A stretch of DNA of 64,000 nucleotides from contig NC_135783.1 of assembly GCF_051106095.1 (NCBI RefSeq), forward strand, positions 183,536,947 to 183,600,946. The letters run 5' to 3'. Shown one piece after another: positions 17,594-63,406 of the stretch. Below the pieces are notes generated by a model that saw only the letters and a list, made by a program, of their open reading frames with translations, did not search any database and was not told where the DNA came from. The position numbers and the translations under genes were made by a program. The stretch comes from Pogona vitticeps (lineage: Eukaryota > Chordata > Lepidosauria > Squamata > Agamidae). Numbering within the stretch: position 1 is the first letter of the stretch; every line of letters begins with the position of its first letter.

Positions 17594-20500
17594 CGGGGCG
17601 GCTCAGAAGGCGGGAAATGAGGAACTACTAAAGCTACGAGGGGCGATGGACAGACAAGCGAAGATAATAGAGAATTTGATGGAGCAGCAAACTTATGGCA
17701 AGACAAATGAGGTTGCAGGGACAAGAAGAAGAGAAGATTCCGAAGGCTGCTGTGTGTGTGAAGGGGAGCCTGGTAGCGGGACCGCCCCCCATCCATATGC
17801 AGAAAATGACCAATACCGACAATCCGGAGGCATACTTGCACACCTTCGAAAGGGTGGCTGCGGCAGCAGCGTGGCCTAAAGAACAGTGGACACTCATCCT
17901 GATCCCGTGCCTTACAGGCTTGTTACAGGAGGTGGTGGACACGCTAAGCACCCAGGAGGCCACCCAGTGTGAGATTGTCAAAAATGCAATACTTCGTACA
18001 CTAAAGCTAACAGAGGAGACGTACCAGAAGAGGTTAAGGGACTTGAAATGGAAACCGGGCTCCCACCCACGCACTGTTGCACAACGAATGAGGGCCAATG
18101 CGGTAAGGTGGTTGAAGCCCAGGGAACAGAATGGAGAGCAGATAGTGGATATGGTTGTTTTGGAGCAGCTAGTGCAGACGTTGGGGACAGGTGCGAAAAA
18201 CTGGATTCAACGTAATAACCCGAAGACGCTGGAGAAGGCTATTTCCCTATTGGAAGATTACAGTAATACGGAGGAAGCAACAAGAGAAGGTACCGCCCTC
18301 TGGGCAGAGAAAACCAAACCACACGGTGGAGAGGCTTCGCTTTCAGTTTCCAGTTTTACTGCGCGATCGGTTGTGGAGACGAGCGGCACAGTCAAGCCTA
18401 AAGGAAAAATGTTCGAGCCATTTGGGTCTAAGCCTGTGAGACCGATAACGGTAGATCACCAGATCTATGCTCCAGGGACGGGATGGTGAGAGGGCAAGGA
18501 CTACAAACCTGAAGTGGGGGTACGAGAAGGCAAAGACGGGCGCCCCATTTGTTTCGGATGTGGGGTCCCCGGACACGTGAGAAAAAATTGCCCCGGGACT
18601 GACTGTTCTTGGGTGGGACAGGGGGACAACCCCCACCCACCCAAAGCGGAATCATCGGAACGGTGGGAGGTGGAGGCCTGGGTGAATGGAGAATGCAAGA
18701 AGGCGCTGATAGACACTGGATGCGGTAAAACGTTAGTGTGAGACTTGCCGGGGGAAAAGAAAGATGAGGGGTTAACTGTACGTTGTATTCATGGAGACTT
18801 GAAAAAATACCAAACAATATGGGCAAATGTTAAGGTGGGAAAAGAAGAGAGGAGAATGAACATAGGGGTTGTACCTGGACTCTCTCGAGAAATGTTATTG
18901 GGTCGGGATTGGGTTGGTGCGCGAGATGTGGAAAAAATCAAGGAAGGGTTGCAGGGTGAAAATACACTCGCTGAAGAACAGTCCGATTTTTTGCAGCGAG
19001 CTACACGGGAGCAGATGAGAGTTATGCAACAAGACGACGCGTCTCTACGGGAACCTCTGGTTGCAGCTCAACCGGTGGGAATGATAATTAGGGGTCAAAA
19101 TGGATGGGAATTGGAGTGTGGATTGTTGTATTGGGTGGAGGAGGGAGATAGGAAGCTTATGGTACCTTTAAAATGACGAAATAGAGTAATGGAATTGGCG
19201 CATGATATACCACTGGCGGGGCACTTAGCAGAAGAAAAAATGAAAGCTCGCATTCGTCAGAGGTTTTGGTGGCCCGGAATGGAAAAGGAAATTCAGGATT
19301 ACTGCGCCACTTGCCCCCAGTGTCAAAAGACACAAAAGAGACCATTCAAGGGGGTGGAGTTGATACCTATGTCTTTGATGGACCACCCGTTCCAGAGAAT
19401 TGGTTTGGATATAGTAGGGCCTTTGGTTAAGTCTGCCAGTGGCCATACACACATACTAGTTTTAATAGATTATGCCACCAGATATCCCAAGGCTATACCC
19501 CTCAGATCCACAACAGCTAAAGTCATCGTGAGGGAGCTGATGCAGGTGTTTACGCAACTGGGTTTTCCTAAGGAAATCCTAACTGACCAGGGGTCTAACT
19601 TCATGAGCCTCACGTTGAAAAAGCTGTGGTGTCTACTAGAGGTCAAGCCCATTCATACAGCCGTCTGTCATCCACAAACTAACGGATTGGTAGAATGCTT
19701 TAACAAGACTCTGAAAGGGATGTTACGAAAATTGGTTATGGAAAAACCTAAGAGATGGCATTTATTGGTAGCCCCCCTCATGTTCGCCATTCGGGAAGTA
19801 CCACAGGTGTCCATGGGTTTCTCTCCCTTCGAATTAATGTATGGATGGAATCCTAGGGGCATTTTGGATTTGGTGAGGGAGAAATGGGAAGAGGGGCCTG
19901 ATGAGGTGCAGATAACAGTACAACATTTTATAGAAATGCACGAGCATCTTAGAACTGTCTTGGGGATTGCTAAACATAATTTACGAAATACTCAAGAAGG
20001 GCAAAAGAGGAGGTACGACCAGAAAGTGAAGGTTAGGGAATTTCTACCAGGACAAAAGGTACTATTATTAATGCATTCCGAGCAGGCTATGTTGTTTGCT
20101 ACGTGGCAAGGTCCTTATGAAGTAGTGAGGAAAGTGGGACCTGTGGATTATGAAATATTCATGCCCGATAAATCAAAGAAAAGAGGGATTTTTCATGTGA
20201 ATCTTCTTAAAGAGTGGAAGGAAAGAGAGGCTCTGTGGGGAGAAGTAGAAGAGGAATTTGGTCCAGAGGCGCGCGCATGTTTAAAGGACGACTTACATTT
20301 GGACATCGATGAAACCTTAGAGGAGTCTCAACAACAGGACTTGCAAGAATTAGAGATAGAGTTCAGGGATGTATTCTCAAGGAGGCCAGGGGAAACAGGC
20401 TTGGTGCAACATGAAATACATACCCCACCAGGACAAGTAGCCAGGATGGGGGACCGAACCTGGCCATATCACTTGAGGGATACTATCAGTAATGAGGTCG

Positions 20501-21741
20501 AGGAAATGATGAGGTTAGGAGTAATTGAACCCTCCCGTAGTCCCTGGTGAAGCTATCCAGTTCTGGTACCTAAGCTGGATGGGCAGATAAGGGTATGCAT
20601 CGACTTTCGGCACCTTAACGAAATGTCTAAGTTCGATGCCTACCCTATGCCTAAGGTGGATGATCTATTGGAAAGACTGGGTGGGTCAGTCTATCTGACC
20701 TCGTTAGACCTCGCTAAGGGGTACTGGCAAATTCCTTTAAGAGAGGAGGACAAAGAAAAAACAGCATTTGTCACTCCAAGAGGATTATTCCACTTCAAAA
20801 AAATGCCATTCGGTTTGCATGGCGCGGCCGCGACCTTTCAAAGGTTGATGGACCAGGTGTTAGAACCAGTAAAGGAATTTGCAGGGGCATACATAGACGA
20901 CATCTTGATTTACAGTAAAAACTGGAAAGAACACATGTACCACCTACGAAGAGTCTTGATGGAAATAAGGAAAGCTGGGCTTAAAATTAATCCCTCTAAG
21001 TGTAAAGTAGCTCAGAGGGGAGTCAAGTTTTTGGGATTTCAGATAGAGGGGGGAAGAATTCAGCCCGTGACAGATAAAGTTGACAAGGTGGTCTCTTGGG
21101 ATGTTCCCCATAACAAAAAGGAAGTGCAGCAGTTTTTAGGGTTGGCAGGCTATTATAGACAGTTGATGCCTCACTTTTCAGAAGTGGCTGCTCCTCTAAC
21201 CGATTTAACCAAGAAGAGAAAAAGTAACCGTTTAAATTGGGGACATAACGAACAAAAAGCTTCTGATACGTTAAAAGAAATATTAGCAACATTACCGAGT
21301 AGATACGCTCCCGATTTTGGTCTCCCTTTTATCCTTCAGACAGATGTTTCTGATAGAGGACTAGGAGCTGTACTCTCACAAAAGAAAGGAGAGCTTGAAT
21401 ACCCCATAATGTATTTGAGTAAAAAATTGAGTGAAAGGAAGAGGAAATACGCCACGATAGAAAAAGAGGCACTAGCTGTGAAATGGGCGATACAAACTCT
21501 GCGGTATTATCTGTTAGGAGCTCCCTTTACCCTTGTCACTGATCATGCTCCCCTCCAGTAGTTAAATAGGATGAAGGACACCAATCCCCGTTTGACAAGA
21601 TGGTATCTAAGTTTACAGCCTTATTCATTTCAGGTGCAATATAAAAAGGGAGTGGCTCATTCTAATGCCGACTATTTCTCCCGACAGGACAGAGAGGAGA
21701 TCGAGATGGAGGAGAGGACGGCACACTCGGAAGGGGGGGCA

Positions 21742-21821
21742 TGTGAAGGAGTTAGAGCTTCCGTGTCTCTTTCCCGCCTTTACCACCAGTGCCCCTCCGG
21801 CCTTGGAAGAACCTTATTACA
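21742..21821 (+). repeat. 3' LTR remnant of the Gmr1-type element
   Basis: Follows the polypurine tract GGAAGGGGGGGCA, begins TGTGAAGGAGTTAGAG and ends CTTATTACA, then CTGGG of the target duplication. Confidence 0.78.
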
Positions 21822-21856
21822 CTGGGTCTCATCATCCCACTAGAACCCAGGTTCTT

Positions 21857-23378
21857 TTTTTTTTTTGGTATTTTTTATTTTTTATAAGGGATAACAAGAA
21901 GGAAAAGGGAATTGGGATTGATGAGGAAGAGGGGAGACAATAACATACTTTCATCCATTCTGTACCTATTGCCATATCAAGATTTTAAATTATTCTATTT
22001 ACTCTTTTCTGCCTTCTAGATTCAGTTCTCCTTTCAATATGTACTGTTCACAAGCTGCCTGTTGATTCTGTCTACTTGTTAAATAGATCCCATCTTTCTG
22101 TTGCCTTTTGCAAGGGATAGTCCTTCATGACTTCTGATAAAATGTCCATTTCGGCTATTTCCCGTATCTTTTCAATAAGATCTTCTTGTTTCGGTACCAT
22201 TGATCTTTTCCAATTTTTAGCATATAAAATTCTAGCTGCCGTAACTATGTATATAACTATATAATTCTTTGACTTATCTATATTTTCAGGTATCATACTC
22301 AATAAAAACAGTTCTGGTGTTAATGGCACTTTACAGAGCAATATTTGTTCCAACATTACATGTACTCTTTTCCAATATTGTTTCGCTACTCCACATGACC
22401 ACCACATATGATAATAGCTTCCCACTTGTGATTCACATTTCCAACACTTATTTGATACATCTGTATACATCTTTGACAATTTTTCTGGGGTCATGTGCCA
22501 TCTATAAAACATCTTATATATATTCTCTTTAAAGTTCACCGATCTTGTAAGCTTTATATTATTTTGCCATATTTTCAGCCATTGGTCAATATCAATGTTA
22601 TGCCCTATATTTTGTGCCCACTTAATCATACATTCCTTAACCATTTCATCTTGCATCTTAATTTCCAACATATAATTATACATTTTCTTAACAGTTTGTT
22701 CTTTTGAACCTAATAAAAGTTTGTCAAAAATCGTTTGCTCTAAGTAGAAGCCTTCTATTTTATCTTTTGTATATCTAGATTCTAGCTGTGCTCTAGGCCA
22801 CCACTCTATATATATATTCTGTGACTCTAGCTCTTCTTTAGACTTTAGTTCACCGTCCTTTTTTAATAGATCTTGATATTTTAAAAAGTTTGTTTTTGTC
22901 ATAAGACTGGGTTGGATAAAGGCCTCTAACGGTGACACCCATACAGGTATTTTATAATAAATTTGCTGTACAATTTTTCTCCACATTCCCAGTAAAGCTC
23001 TTCTTATCATATGTGAATTAAAAATTTTTTGTTCTTTGTCCTTTTTATACCATAAATAGGCATGCCAGCCTAATTGCAAATCATGTCCCTCCAAGCTAAG
23101 TAATCTATTGTTTTCTAGAGTTATCCATTCTTTTATCCAATCTAGAATACAAGCTCTATAATACAGAACCCAGTCAGGAAGACCAAAGCCACCCCTCTGC
23201 TTAGCATCTTGCATTGCCTTAATTTTAATTCTTGGTTTTTTACCTTGCCATATAAATCTCATGATTATCTTATTAATTTCTTTGAAAAATGACTGTTTTA
23301 ATATTATAGGGATTGACTGAAATAAGAATAGGATTTTTGGTAAAATAGTCATTTTAATTGCTGCAATTCTTCCCAACA
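21857..23378 (-). mobile_element. L1 LINE, 5'-truncated, young, minus strand
   Basis: A 16-bp target duplication TAGAACCCAGGTTCTT flanks it (21841-21856 and 23379-23394), and the poly(T) at the left is the L1 tail read backwards. The minus strand encodes about 435 residues of the ORF2 C-terminus without a stop (from GRIAAIKMTILPKILFLFQ to the end at 22072), including the cysteine motif NKCWKC. The intact frame suggests recent arrival. It lies 15 bp from the end of the gypsy element's flanking duplication. Confidence 0.92.
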
Positions 23379-23394
23379 TAGAACCCAGGTTCTT

Positions 23395-23810
23395 GAAGAT
23401 TATGGGAGCTGACAAGGGCCTGCTGACCAAAGAAACCTACTCTTTTCATTTTTATATAGCATCCGCCAACAGATCATTTAAAAATGCACCAGTGATCTCT
23501 GATGGGATTGCAAAAGCTGGAGATAGCAGTGGGAACAAAATCAAAGCTAAGCAGAATCTGTCTTATTTGTGAACAAAATGTTGTTGAATTTGCAGAGGTT
23601 CACATAGAACACCTGAGGAAAAAAGAGGAAGAGAATTGGAAAAAAATGTGACTAAAAGATGTTCAATATTAGGCAGCCAAGCCTAACACAGTCAGTTTGC
23701 AAGTGATTTGTGAAATATATGGTTAACAAAATCACATCAAAACCAGCTTATGAAGGGCCCATTTGTTTCTGTTACTTAAAAGGCCAAGAAATTAATTGCA
23801 ATTATCAAGT
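23395..23810. other. Intergenic, nothing recognised
   Basis: Unique-looking AT-rich sequence between TRAK2 and FLACC1. No gene or repeat ends seen. Confidence 0.5.
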
Positions 23811-23811
23811 G

Positions 23812-24060
23812 CTTTTATGGTGCAGTGGTTAACCTGCAGTACTGCAGTTGAGATTCTGCTCACGACCTGAGTTTAATCCCGATTGGCTCAGATAGCCCGC
23901 TCAAGGTTGACTCAGCATTCCATTCTTTCTAGGTAGGTAAACTGAGTTCCCAGCTTACTGATCAGGGGGCAATGTGCAGCCTGAATTATAAAATTGTAAA
24001 CCTCCAGAGAGTGCTTTAAGCACTGTGGGGTGGAATATAAGCAGCACACTTTGCTGTTAT
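23812..24060 (+). mobile_element. tRNA-derived SINE
   Basis: A tRNA-like head has an A-box-like TGCAGTGGTTAACC and a B-box-like GAGTTTAATCCC. The body (GACTCAGCATTCCATTCTTT; GTGCTTTAAGCACTGTGGGG; GGAATATAAGCAGCA) is typical of a common squamate SINE, from memory. Diverged. Confidence 0.7.
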
Positions 24061-25380
24061 GCTCACTTTTAAGTAATCACATTCTCTGATTAATTTTTTT
24101 AGAGCTCAGTACTTGAAAGCAGATTTAACACTTTATTTTAGTAATAGGTAAATTTAAAAAAGCAATCTTAAATATGCTCATGAATCAAGCTAGTACACTG
24201 TATCTTTAAAAATAGAATGGTGGGAGGCAAACAGTTAAGTGTGTTTCCATGGTGAGGAAGGTAAAATCACAGAAGAGAGGGAGACAGAAATACATTGACA
24301 ATGTACTGCTTTACCAGGATTTCAAAGTTCTCAAGCTACACAGGTCAGAAATAACCACTATGGTAAGATCTGTTCAGCTGTGAAATTTTCTTGATTTTTA
24401 ATTATTAATTCTATACTGTATTAATAGAACCTAAACGCTATGATACTAAGGTGTAAAATATAAATGGCCTCCCTATAACTGCAAGAATCTGTGTTCAGGG
24501 GGGTTTTACCTCTGAGGTGTTCCCCCCTTTGCTGGGGCCACGCACCATTTTTGACTGCAAGCATCCCCTTGATTCTGCACCTGGTGGTAAGTATGCCCTG
24601 AGCCTTCTGTGACTCTAAGAAACTGCAGTGTGAGTTACCTATTCTCATTGCTTTTGAGTTTTTTTAAATATGTGTCTGATTTTGGTGCTATTAGCACCAC
24701 AAAAACCATATACATTTTAAAAACTCAAAACAGTAACTTTGTTTAGAGAACATAATATGCATTTCTGCCATTTAAAAGTGAAACCATACAGAAATCTAAA
24801 ATACACATTTTTTTTCATTCTCCCTGGCTTCTTAGACATGGGTAAGTACTGTTTATTTTAAATTCTTTGTGCTTCTGTACCCTACATCTAGCTCTTTTAT
24901 TATTTAATTTTGATTTAAAAGTGTTACCGTTTGTAAAGTTAGTTTAAAAATTTTTATTCTCGAAGGCTTCGTTAAAAGAAGCTAAAATAATTGTAAACTG
25001 CCTTAGGACTGAGTGAAGCAGAGCAATGTAAAAATGTGTGTAAAATGTATCCAAATAGCAGAGGCAGCCCTACTGTTAGGTACAGTGAAGCAACCGCCTC
25101 AGGTGGCAGGTACTGGGTATGTGTGTGTCAGTCGAGTTGATTTCTAAATGTGGAATTTGGGGAAGGACACCATTTTGTCCTTCGTCGGAGGCAGTGAAAT
25201 ATCTTGGGAGAGATCGCTGGCCTAATTCTGAACCTACCGTTAAGTCTTTCCCTTCACGTTGTCTCCTCCTCCTCAATGGCATCTTCCCATAGACTTTCAG
25301 GTGCTTCTTGATCACGGGGTATAAGATGGCAGCCTTCAACTCGTCAGTAAGCATCCTTCACCATATGGAGCGCCAAGTGC
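24061..25380. other. Intergenic, mostly unrecognised
   Basis: No gene seen. About 25060-25370 reads like a diverged interspersed repeat (GGCAGCCCTACTGTTAGGTA, GCAACCGCCTCAGGTGGCAG), but its class and ends are unclear. Confidence 0.4.
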
Positions 25381-25616
<236 letters not shown>

Positions 25617-25619
25617 ATC

Positions 25620-27175
25620 ATTATTTATTTATTTAAAATATTTTCAACACCCCCCTTCTCCTTTAAAAGGACCCAAGGAGGCTTACAACAATTAAAACAC
25701 AGTGTTTACATTAGTAGCTGTAACCCTTTGAATGAAAAGTTGCTGTTTTGTTCTGGTGACTTGAAATAGGATGGCACCCTCCCTGGGTCTTGTAATAATA
25801 CTTTTTCTGTTGTGATGCTGCATTTGGCTGACTATGAAGGTGGCATTAGATATGTAATCCGCTTAATCTTCTAGATTGTTTGTGATACGTAATGAACCAT
25901 TAGGAATGTACTGGGGTGTGGGTTGGGGTGTATGTGGACTCCAAATCACAGAATCCCCAATTGTGCTGACCTGGAGAAAAGCCAGCCTGAAGGCCTTCAT
26001 GGCCAAGAATAAGCCCAGCTCCAGCCCTGCTCCCTCTGAGAAAAGGAAGTTGTCCCGGTGCTGGCATGTCCTATGCCAGGCCATGAAACCTTCCAGATGA
26101 GCACAGTTACGGTGCGAGTCTGGCAGGTGGAACTCCCAGAATGGAGGATTCAAAGATTTGGAGTTGCAAAAAGCTGAAATCAAACCAAGCACGCATGTAA
26201 ACAAACAAAACAAAAATGGTAGGTGTCTAATAACTAACTCATGTGGATTTAAGGCTATATTTCTAGCTATCTGCAGCCTGGGCAGTAGTCTCCAAAATAA
26301 AATACTGCTTGAAGTATCCATTTGCTTACTAATCCTCCCGTATTTCGATGCACACTTTGTGGTGGTGTGCATGCACATATATACCAATTCAGTTTCAAAG
26401 TGCTTGTGACCTTTTCCCTTGCTTCTGAAATCACAATGTTTTGTTCATAGTACTGTTTACCCACCTAACCAGGCGTGGAAGATTGGCTTGTTGTGTGGGC
26501 TGCGAGATTCAGACTTCTAGAAGCTACTGGAAAGAATCCCTTAAGAGGAAATCAACATAGTTTGTGATCAGTCATAAAAAGAATACTGCATAGTGTTGGG
26601 TGAGTAAAAAAGAGAGAACAATAACGTACAGTAATTGTTTCAAATAAGAAAAGGGATAATACAGGAGAGTGGTGTTTTATTTCAGCCATCATAATTATTC
26701 CTCAAAGGAATGGATATATCTCTGTCCAGCGTGCTGGTTGTGGATAGTGGAGGACTCTCGTCACAAGCAACTAACTTATTATGAAGTGGTATGGACCATG
26801 AGAACATTGACCGTGTGCATTCTGAGAAGGATGTACATTTCCCAGTCAGATGCAATCCTTGTGATACTGACTTATAGTTAAGAAATCAAAGAGTGGAGTC
26901 TTAGGCCAGAATTCTGTTCAGGGTCAAAAACGTGCATGCAATAGTAATCATACAAATTGTTTCCCCCTTTTGTGGGTGCCCACCAAGAGACTGGTCACAA
27001 TGGCACAATGGGAACCATTTGTGCAATTTCCTTTGCACACACATTATTTCCAACCAGATTTAAACCTTTGTGATTAACGCTAAGGACACATGACCTATAG
27101 CCCACAACGTTTTGCCCAGCTTAGAAGGACCTCTCCTCTTTAGGGCCTTTTCCCCCTCCTGTGATTTTAAGACCT
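25620..27175. other. Intergenic, no gene recognised
   Basis: A short LINE/SINE-like tail (AAAGGACCCAAGGAGGCTTA) sits near 25668. The rest shows open frames without family resemblance and is taken as non-coding. Confidence 0.4.
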
Positions 27176-27179
27176 GCAG

Positions 27180-27305
27180 GAGGTTTCAGCAGGTTCAAAA
27201 TGCTGCAGCCAGACTGAGTGACACTGGTTACAAGGGAGCAGGCCATCCCCTTATTGCAACAGCTTCAATGGCTACTACTCTTATTTCAGTTTAATTCCCT
27301 TTTCT
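27180..27305 (+). mobile_element. L2/CR1-clade LINE fragment
   Basis: Translates as FQQVQNAAARLSDTG, the conserved VQNAAARL motif near the end of L2/CR1 reverse transcriptases. Short and diverged. Confidence 0.6.
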
Positions 27306-27715
27306 AATATATAAGATGTGTCCCCTTACAATTCTGGAAGTTAGGTATATAGATGCTTTCAACGTTGAAGGCCATCTTAGTATTTTTTCCCTTTTCATCT
27401 TTCTAAGTAGCTCCTTCTCTTATTTGTCTTTTCCCAATTCTTGTTTCTATCTTTCTAAAACTTCTGCAGTCCCTTGTGCCATCTGAAACTATTTTATACA
27501 TTTGATCTAACTCCAATAGAACTTCCAGTCTCTTTTTACTTAGAGCTGCTGGTTCTTTCCCCTTATCTTCCCTTAGCACACCTAAAACTCTCCTCAGCTC
27601 CAGGGCTAGAATTAGATCTCCTAGGTTTTCTCCTCTAATTTCCTCCAGCCCCTCCTTTGATTGGCATACATAATCCACCACCCTCTCATTTCCCAGATCA
27701 AATGTTGGTAACTGC

Positions 27716-28630
27716 TGTCATGATGGTGGCTTATGTAATCAGAGAAATGTAAGATGGACTAAGACAGGTTCTGTGTGAAGATGATTTGAGAGACATTGGA
27801 ATGTGTTTTTCTAAGTGCTTTGAGAATGTTTTTCTGATGATTGGTACATCCTGGTTCGAGATAAAACTGAAGGTCGAATCAAGGGGCCCGTGGAAGACTC
27901 AACATTCTGAGCTAATTGGAAATGAGATAAAACACCTAGACTTCCATGGGAATAAAGGGGGAGGACAGTGTTACAGCCCATTGAAGCTAATTGGTTAACA
28001 GCCAGAATTGTCAAGAAGAAGGGAGGAGACAGAGAGTGTAGAAAATGGACGATGGGTTATGTGAAATATGATGGAGATCCAGTCTTGTTCTGGGATTCAA
28101 TTCCATGATCATGGTATGAGTATGTGACTTGAGGATAAAAGTAAAGAGAAAGAAGGGGGTGGGGCTAGCCCACCTTAGCCCAGCTTAATAGTGTTTATTA
28201 TTTTAATGGGGAATAGTTATTTTATTTAACTGAATCTTTGAATATGTTCCTTATGCTAAAGCTTATGCAATATAAACTGATTCTATGAAACTCTATTTTT
28301 TAAATGATTCTTACAAAAGGACTGGTCTCTTGAACAACAGGGTCTGACTAAATCCAGGGAGTGGAGAGGGCCACAAACTAGCTATCTTTAAGAGTCCTAC
28401 CTACCTGAGCTGCTGTGAGTTCTAAGGAATCACAAAGCCCATGGGTCTGTACTTGCAAAGTACTGGGTAAAAGTAAAGTGTTCTTTTAAGGTCAGACTTG
28501 TTCAAGGGGCTTATGCTACGCACTGCTGAGGTCTTGGGACTTGCCCCAGCACAAAGGTGGTAGGTAAGTGGCCTGTCAAACTCTCTGACCGAGTGCTAGG
28601 TGCCCCTTAGAGGGACCTGGGCATCACACC
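27716..28630 (+). mobile_element. Possible solo LTR fossil
   Basis: Begins TGTCATGATGG, has a TATA-like GAGGATAAAAG near 28133 and ends near GGGCATCACA. I could not confirm a target duplication, so this is tentative. Non-coding and old. Confidence 0.25.
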
Positions 28631-28983
28631 TCGTCTGATCAACAGGCTTCTCCCCCATTTTACCACCTCTTTGGGGTGGTTTTAACCCCATGGGGGGGTC
28701 CCAAACAGGTTGGAATTCAGCCCAGGGGACAGAGCTCCATCCTCCTGTTGCTGTCTCGTTGCAGCATCAAGCTGGAAGTCCAACCTGCTGTTTCCTGTGG
28801 CATGTTCCTCATGGGCCAGTCCGAAATATTTAATCCCTCAGGAACCTGAGCACAGCAACACTTGGTCCTACTTGCCTAGAGAGGAAGTCCCCTGAGTTCC
28901 ATTAGAGGTACATTCTCACCATGTCTGCCTCTGAATTCTGAAGCTGTGTCTTCTCTTTTCACCCACAGGTTTTGGCCGCAAGG

Positions 28984-62099
<33,116 letters not shown>

Positions 62100-62735
62100 G
62101 ACTGCAAATGAAGAACCAGTAAGTGCTTTCCTCAGACAGGGTGGTAAGACTCCACATTTCTTCAAAAGATCCTAAACCAAATCTGTAATGTTTGTAGATT
62201 AAAACCACCCGGACCACCTCTGTGGATGACATTAAATCAGAATTTACTGTTCATGAGACAATGCATAACCCAGGAAACCTGAACTCTTACAAACTGGCTT
62301 TAGGCTTTTGCTTAGTGACAACATGGGGGCTAACAGAAAGCATGCGGGGGGGAGAGCCCACCCCCATTTTAGCGTACTTCCCAACTGCAGCTTCTACAAA
62401 TATAGTCCATGGGGGCTAACCCATCATGAGAGGCAGTTATTTATTTTTGCAAGAATGCTGTTTCAGTTTTTTACCAGCTGTTATTACAAGATGCATATTC
62501 TTAAGACACAAAGTTTAAAAAGTATTTTTAAAAAATTCCTTTGAGGTAATTCTTTTTTCCTTAATTTAAAGGACCTGAGTTGCACTACTTCTGGTTCTGT
62601 GGTTACCTTACCAGAAGTTTTCAAGTCTTGTTTCATGTGCCTGTAATTGTGTGTTATAAACTGCCATCTTGATTTCCTTCCCATGCTGTGGCCGCTTGGA
62701 GATGTTCAATAAAAGTTAAGTTGAACTCAGCCGAG
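62100..62735 (+). other. FLACC1: FLACC1 3' UTR with poly(A) signal
   Basis: Non-coding sequence after the FLACC1 stop. AATAAA at 62708-62713 is followed by a T/G-containing stretch and is the likeliest poly(A) signal. Confidence 0.6.
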
Positions 62736-63406
62736 CTCTTCCTTCCCCTGGGACGGCATAGTTTGAACACAGTGTCTGCTACATAAGGAGTATTTCTTTG
62801 TGACGGGGGAGCCCTGCTGTTTCGGGCTTCTGATCATACAGAAAGAGCCACTTCAAGGGCTTCTTCTTTGCAATAAAACAGCTCATATTAGACTTCAAAT
62901 CAGCACACCTTCTTGTGACGATAGCTCCCCGCACTGGGCTGCGGAGGGCGGATGAGAGTTGTGGCCCCAACAGGAAGCAATGCGTCACACATCGTTATAA
63001 AGTTCATTATGCGACTTACACAATTTTGATCGTGTCTACAGTTCTTTCATACGTATTGTGTTTATGGCCGTGGCCAAGAAAAGGTTGAGAGTGGCTGATT
63101 CAGAAGGCCAGACGTTTGTTTCCTCCCACTGGACTGAGGCTCAGGGTCTCATCCCTCTTCTGCTGTTCATGACAACAGCGGAGTGAGTAGCGTCAAGGCT
63201 CAGGTGGCCAAGAGGCAAGCCCAAAAGCAGACAGAGTCCCCGAACCAATCCGGGAGCCTAGAAAGTACACCAGAGGACTGTGTTTTGGGTCTACCTTGTT
63301 CCATGGGAGGTGGCCCTGAGCCAGAAAGACCTTCAGCAAAGGAAGCTTCTCCTACTGCAGCATTGTTGTGAGAGAGAAAGCAGCAATTATCTTACTAAAA
63401 CATATG
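62736..63406. other. 3' flank of FLACC1, no gene recognised
   Basis: Short open frames exist (for example near 63183) but without family resemblance. I saw no CASP8 or CFLAR exon, the next genes expected from human order. Confidence 0.45.

Larger units (their letters stand above)
16789..21821 (+). mobile_element. Gmr1-type Ty3/gypsy LTR retrotransposon fossil with SCAN-like gag
   Basis: A 5.03-kb element bounded by TGTGAAGGAG...CTTATTACA and a perfect 5-bp target duplication CTGGG (16784-16788, 21822-21826). Order of parts: 5' LTR (16789-17574), tRNA-Lys-type primer site (from 17576), gag with SCAN-like region (about 18022-18265), CCHC knuckle (CFGCGVPGHVRKNC, about 18550), protease (LIDTGCG, about 18710), integrase (19189-20230), reverse transcriptase (about 20560-21150; YIDDILIY), RNase H (about 21330-21700), purine tract and a short 3' LTR remnant (21742-21821). 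Integrase before RT is the mark of the Gmr1 group among gypsy elements. It is broken at about four points, but the LTR ends are nearly identical, so it is rather young. Confidence 0.9.

Noticed and set aside
63183-63371. 62-residue frame downstream of FLACC1
   Set aside because: No recognisable domain, no ATG in good context and no splice evidence.
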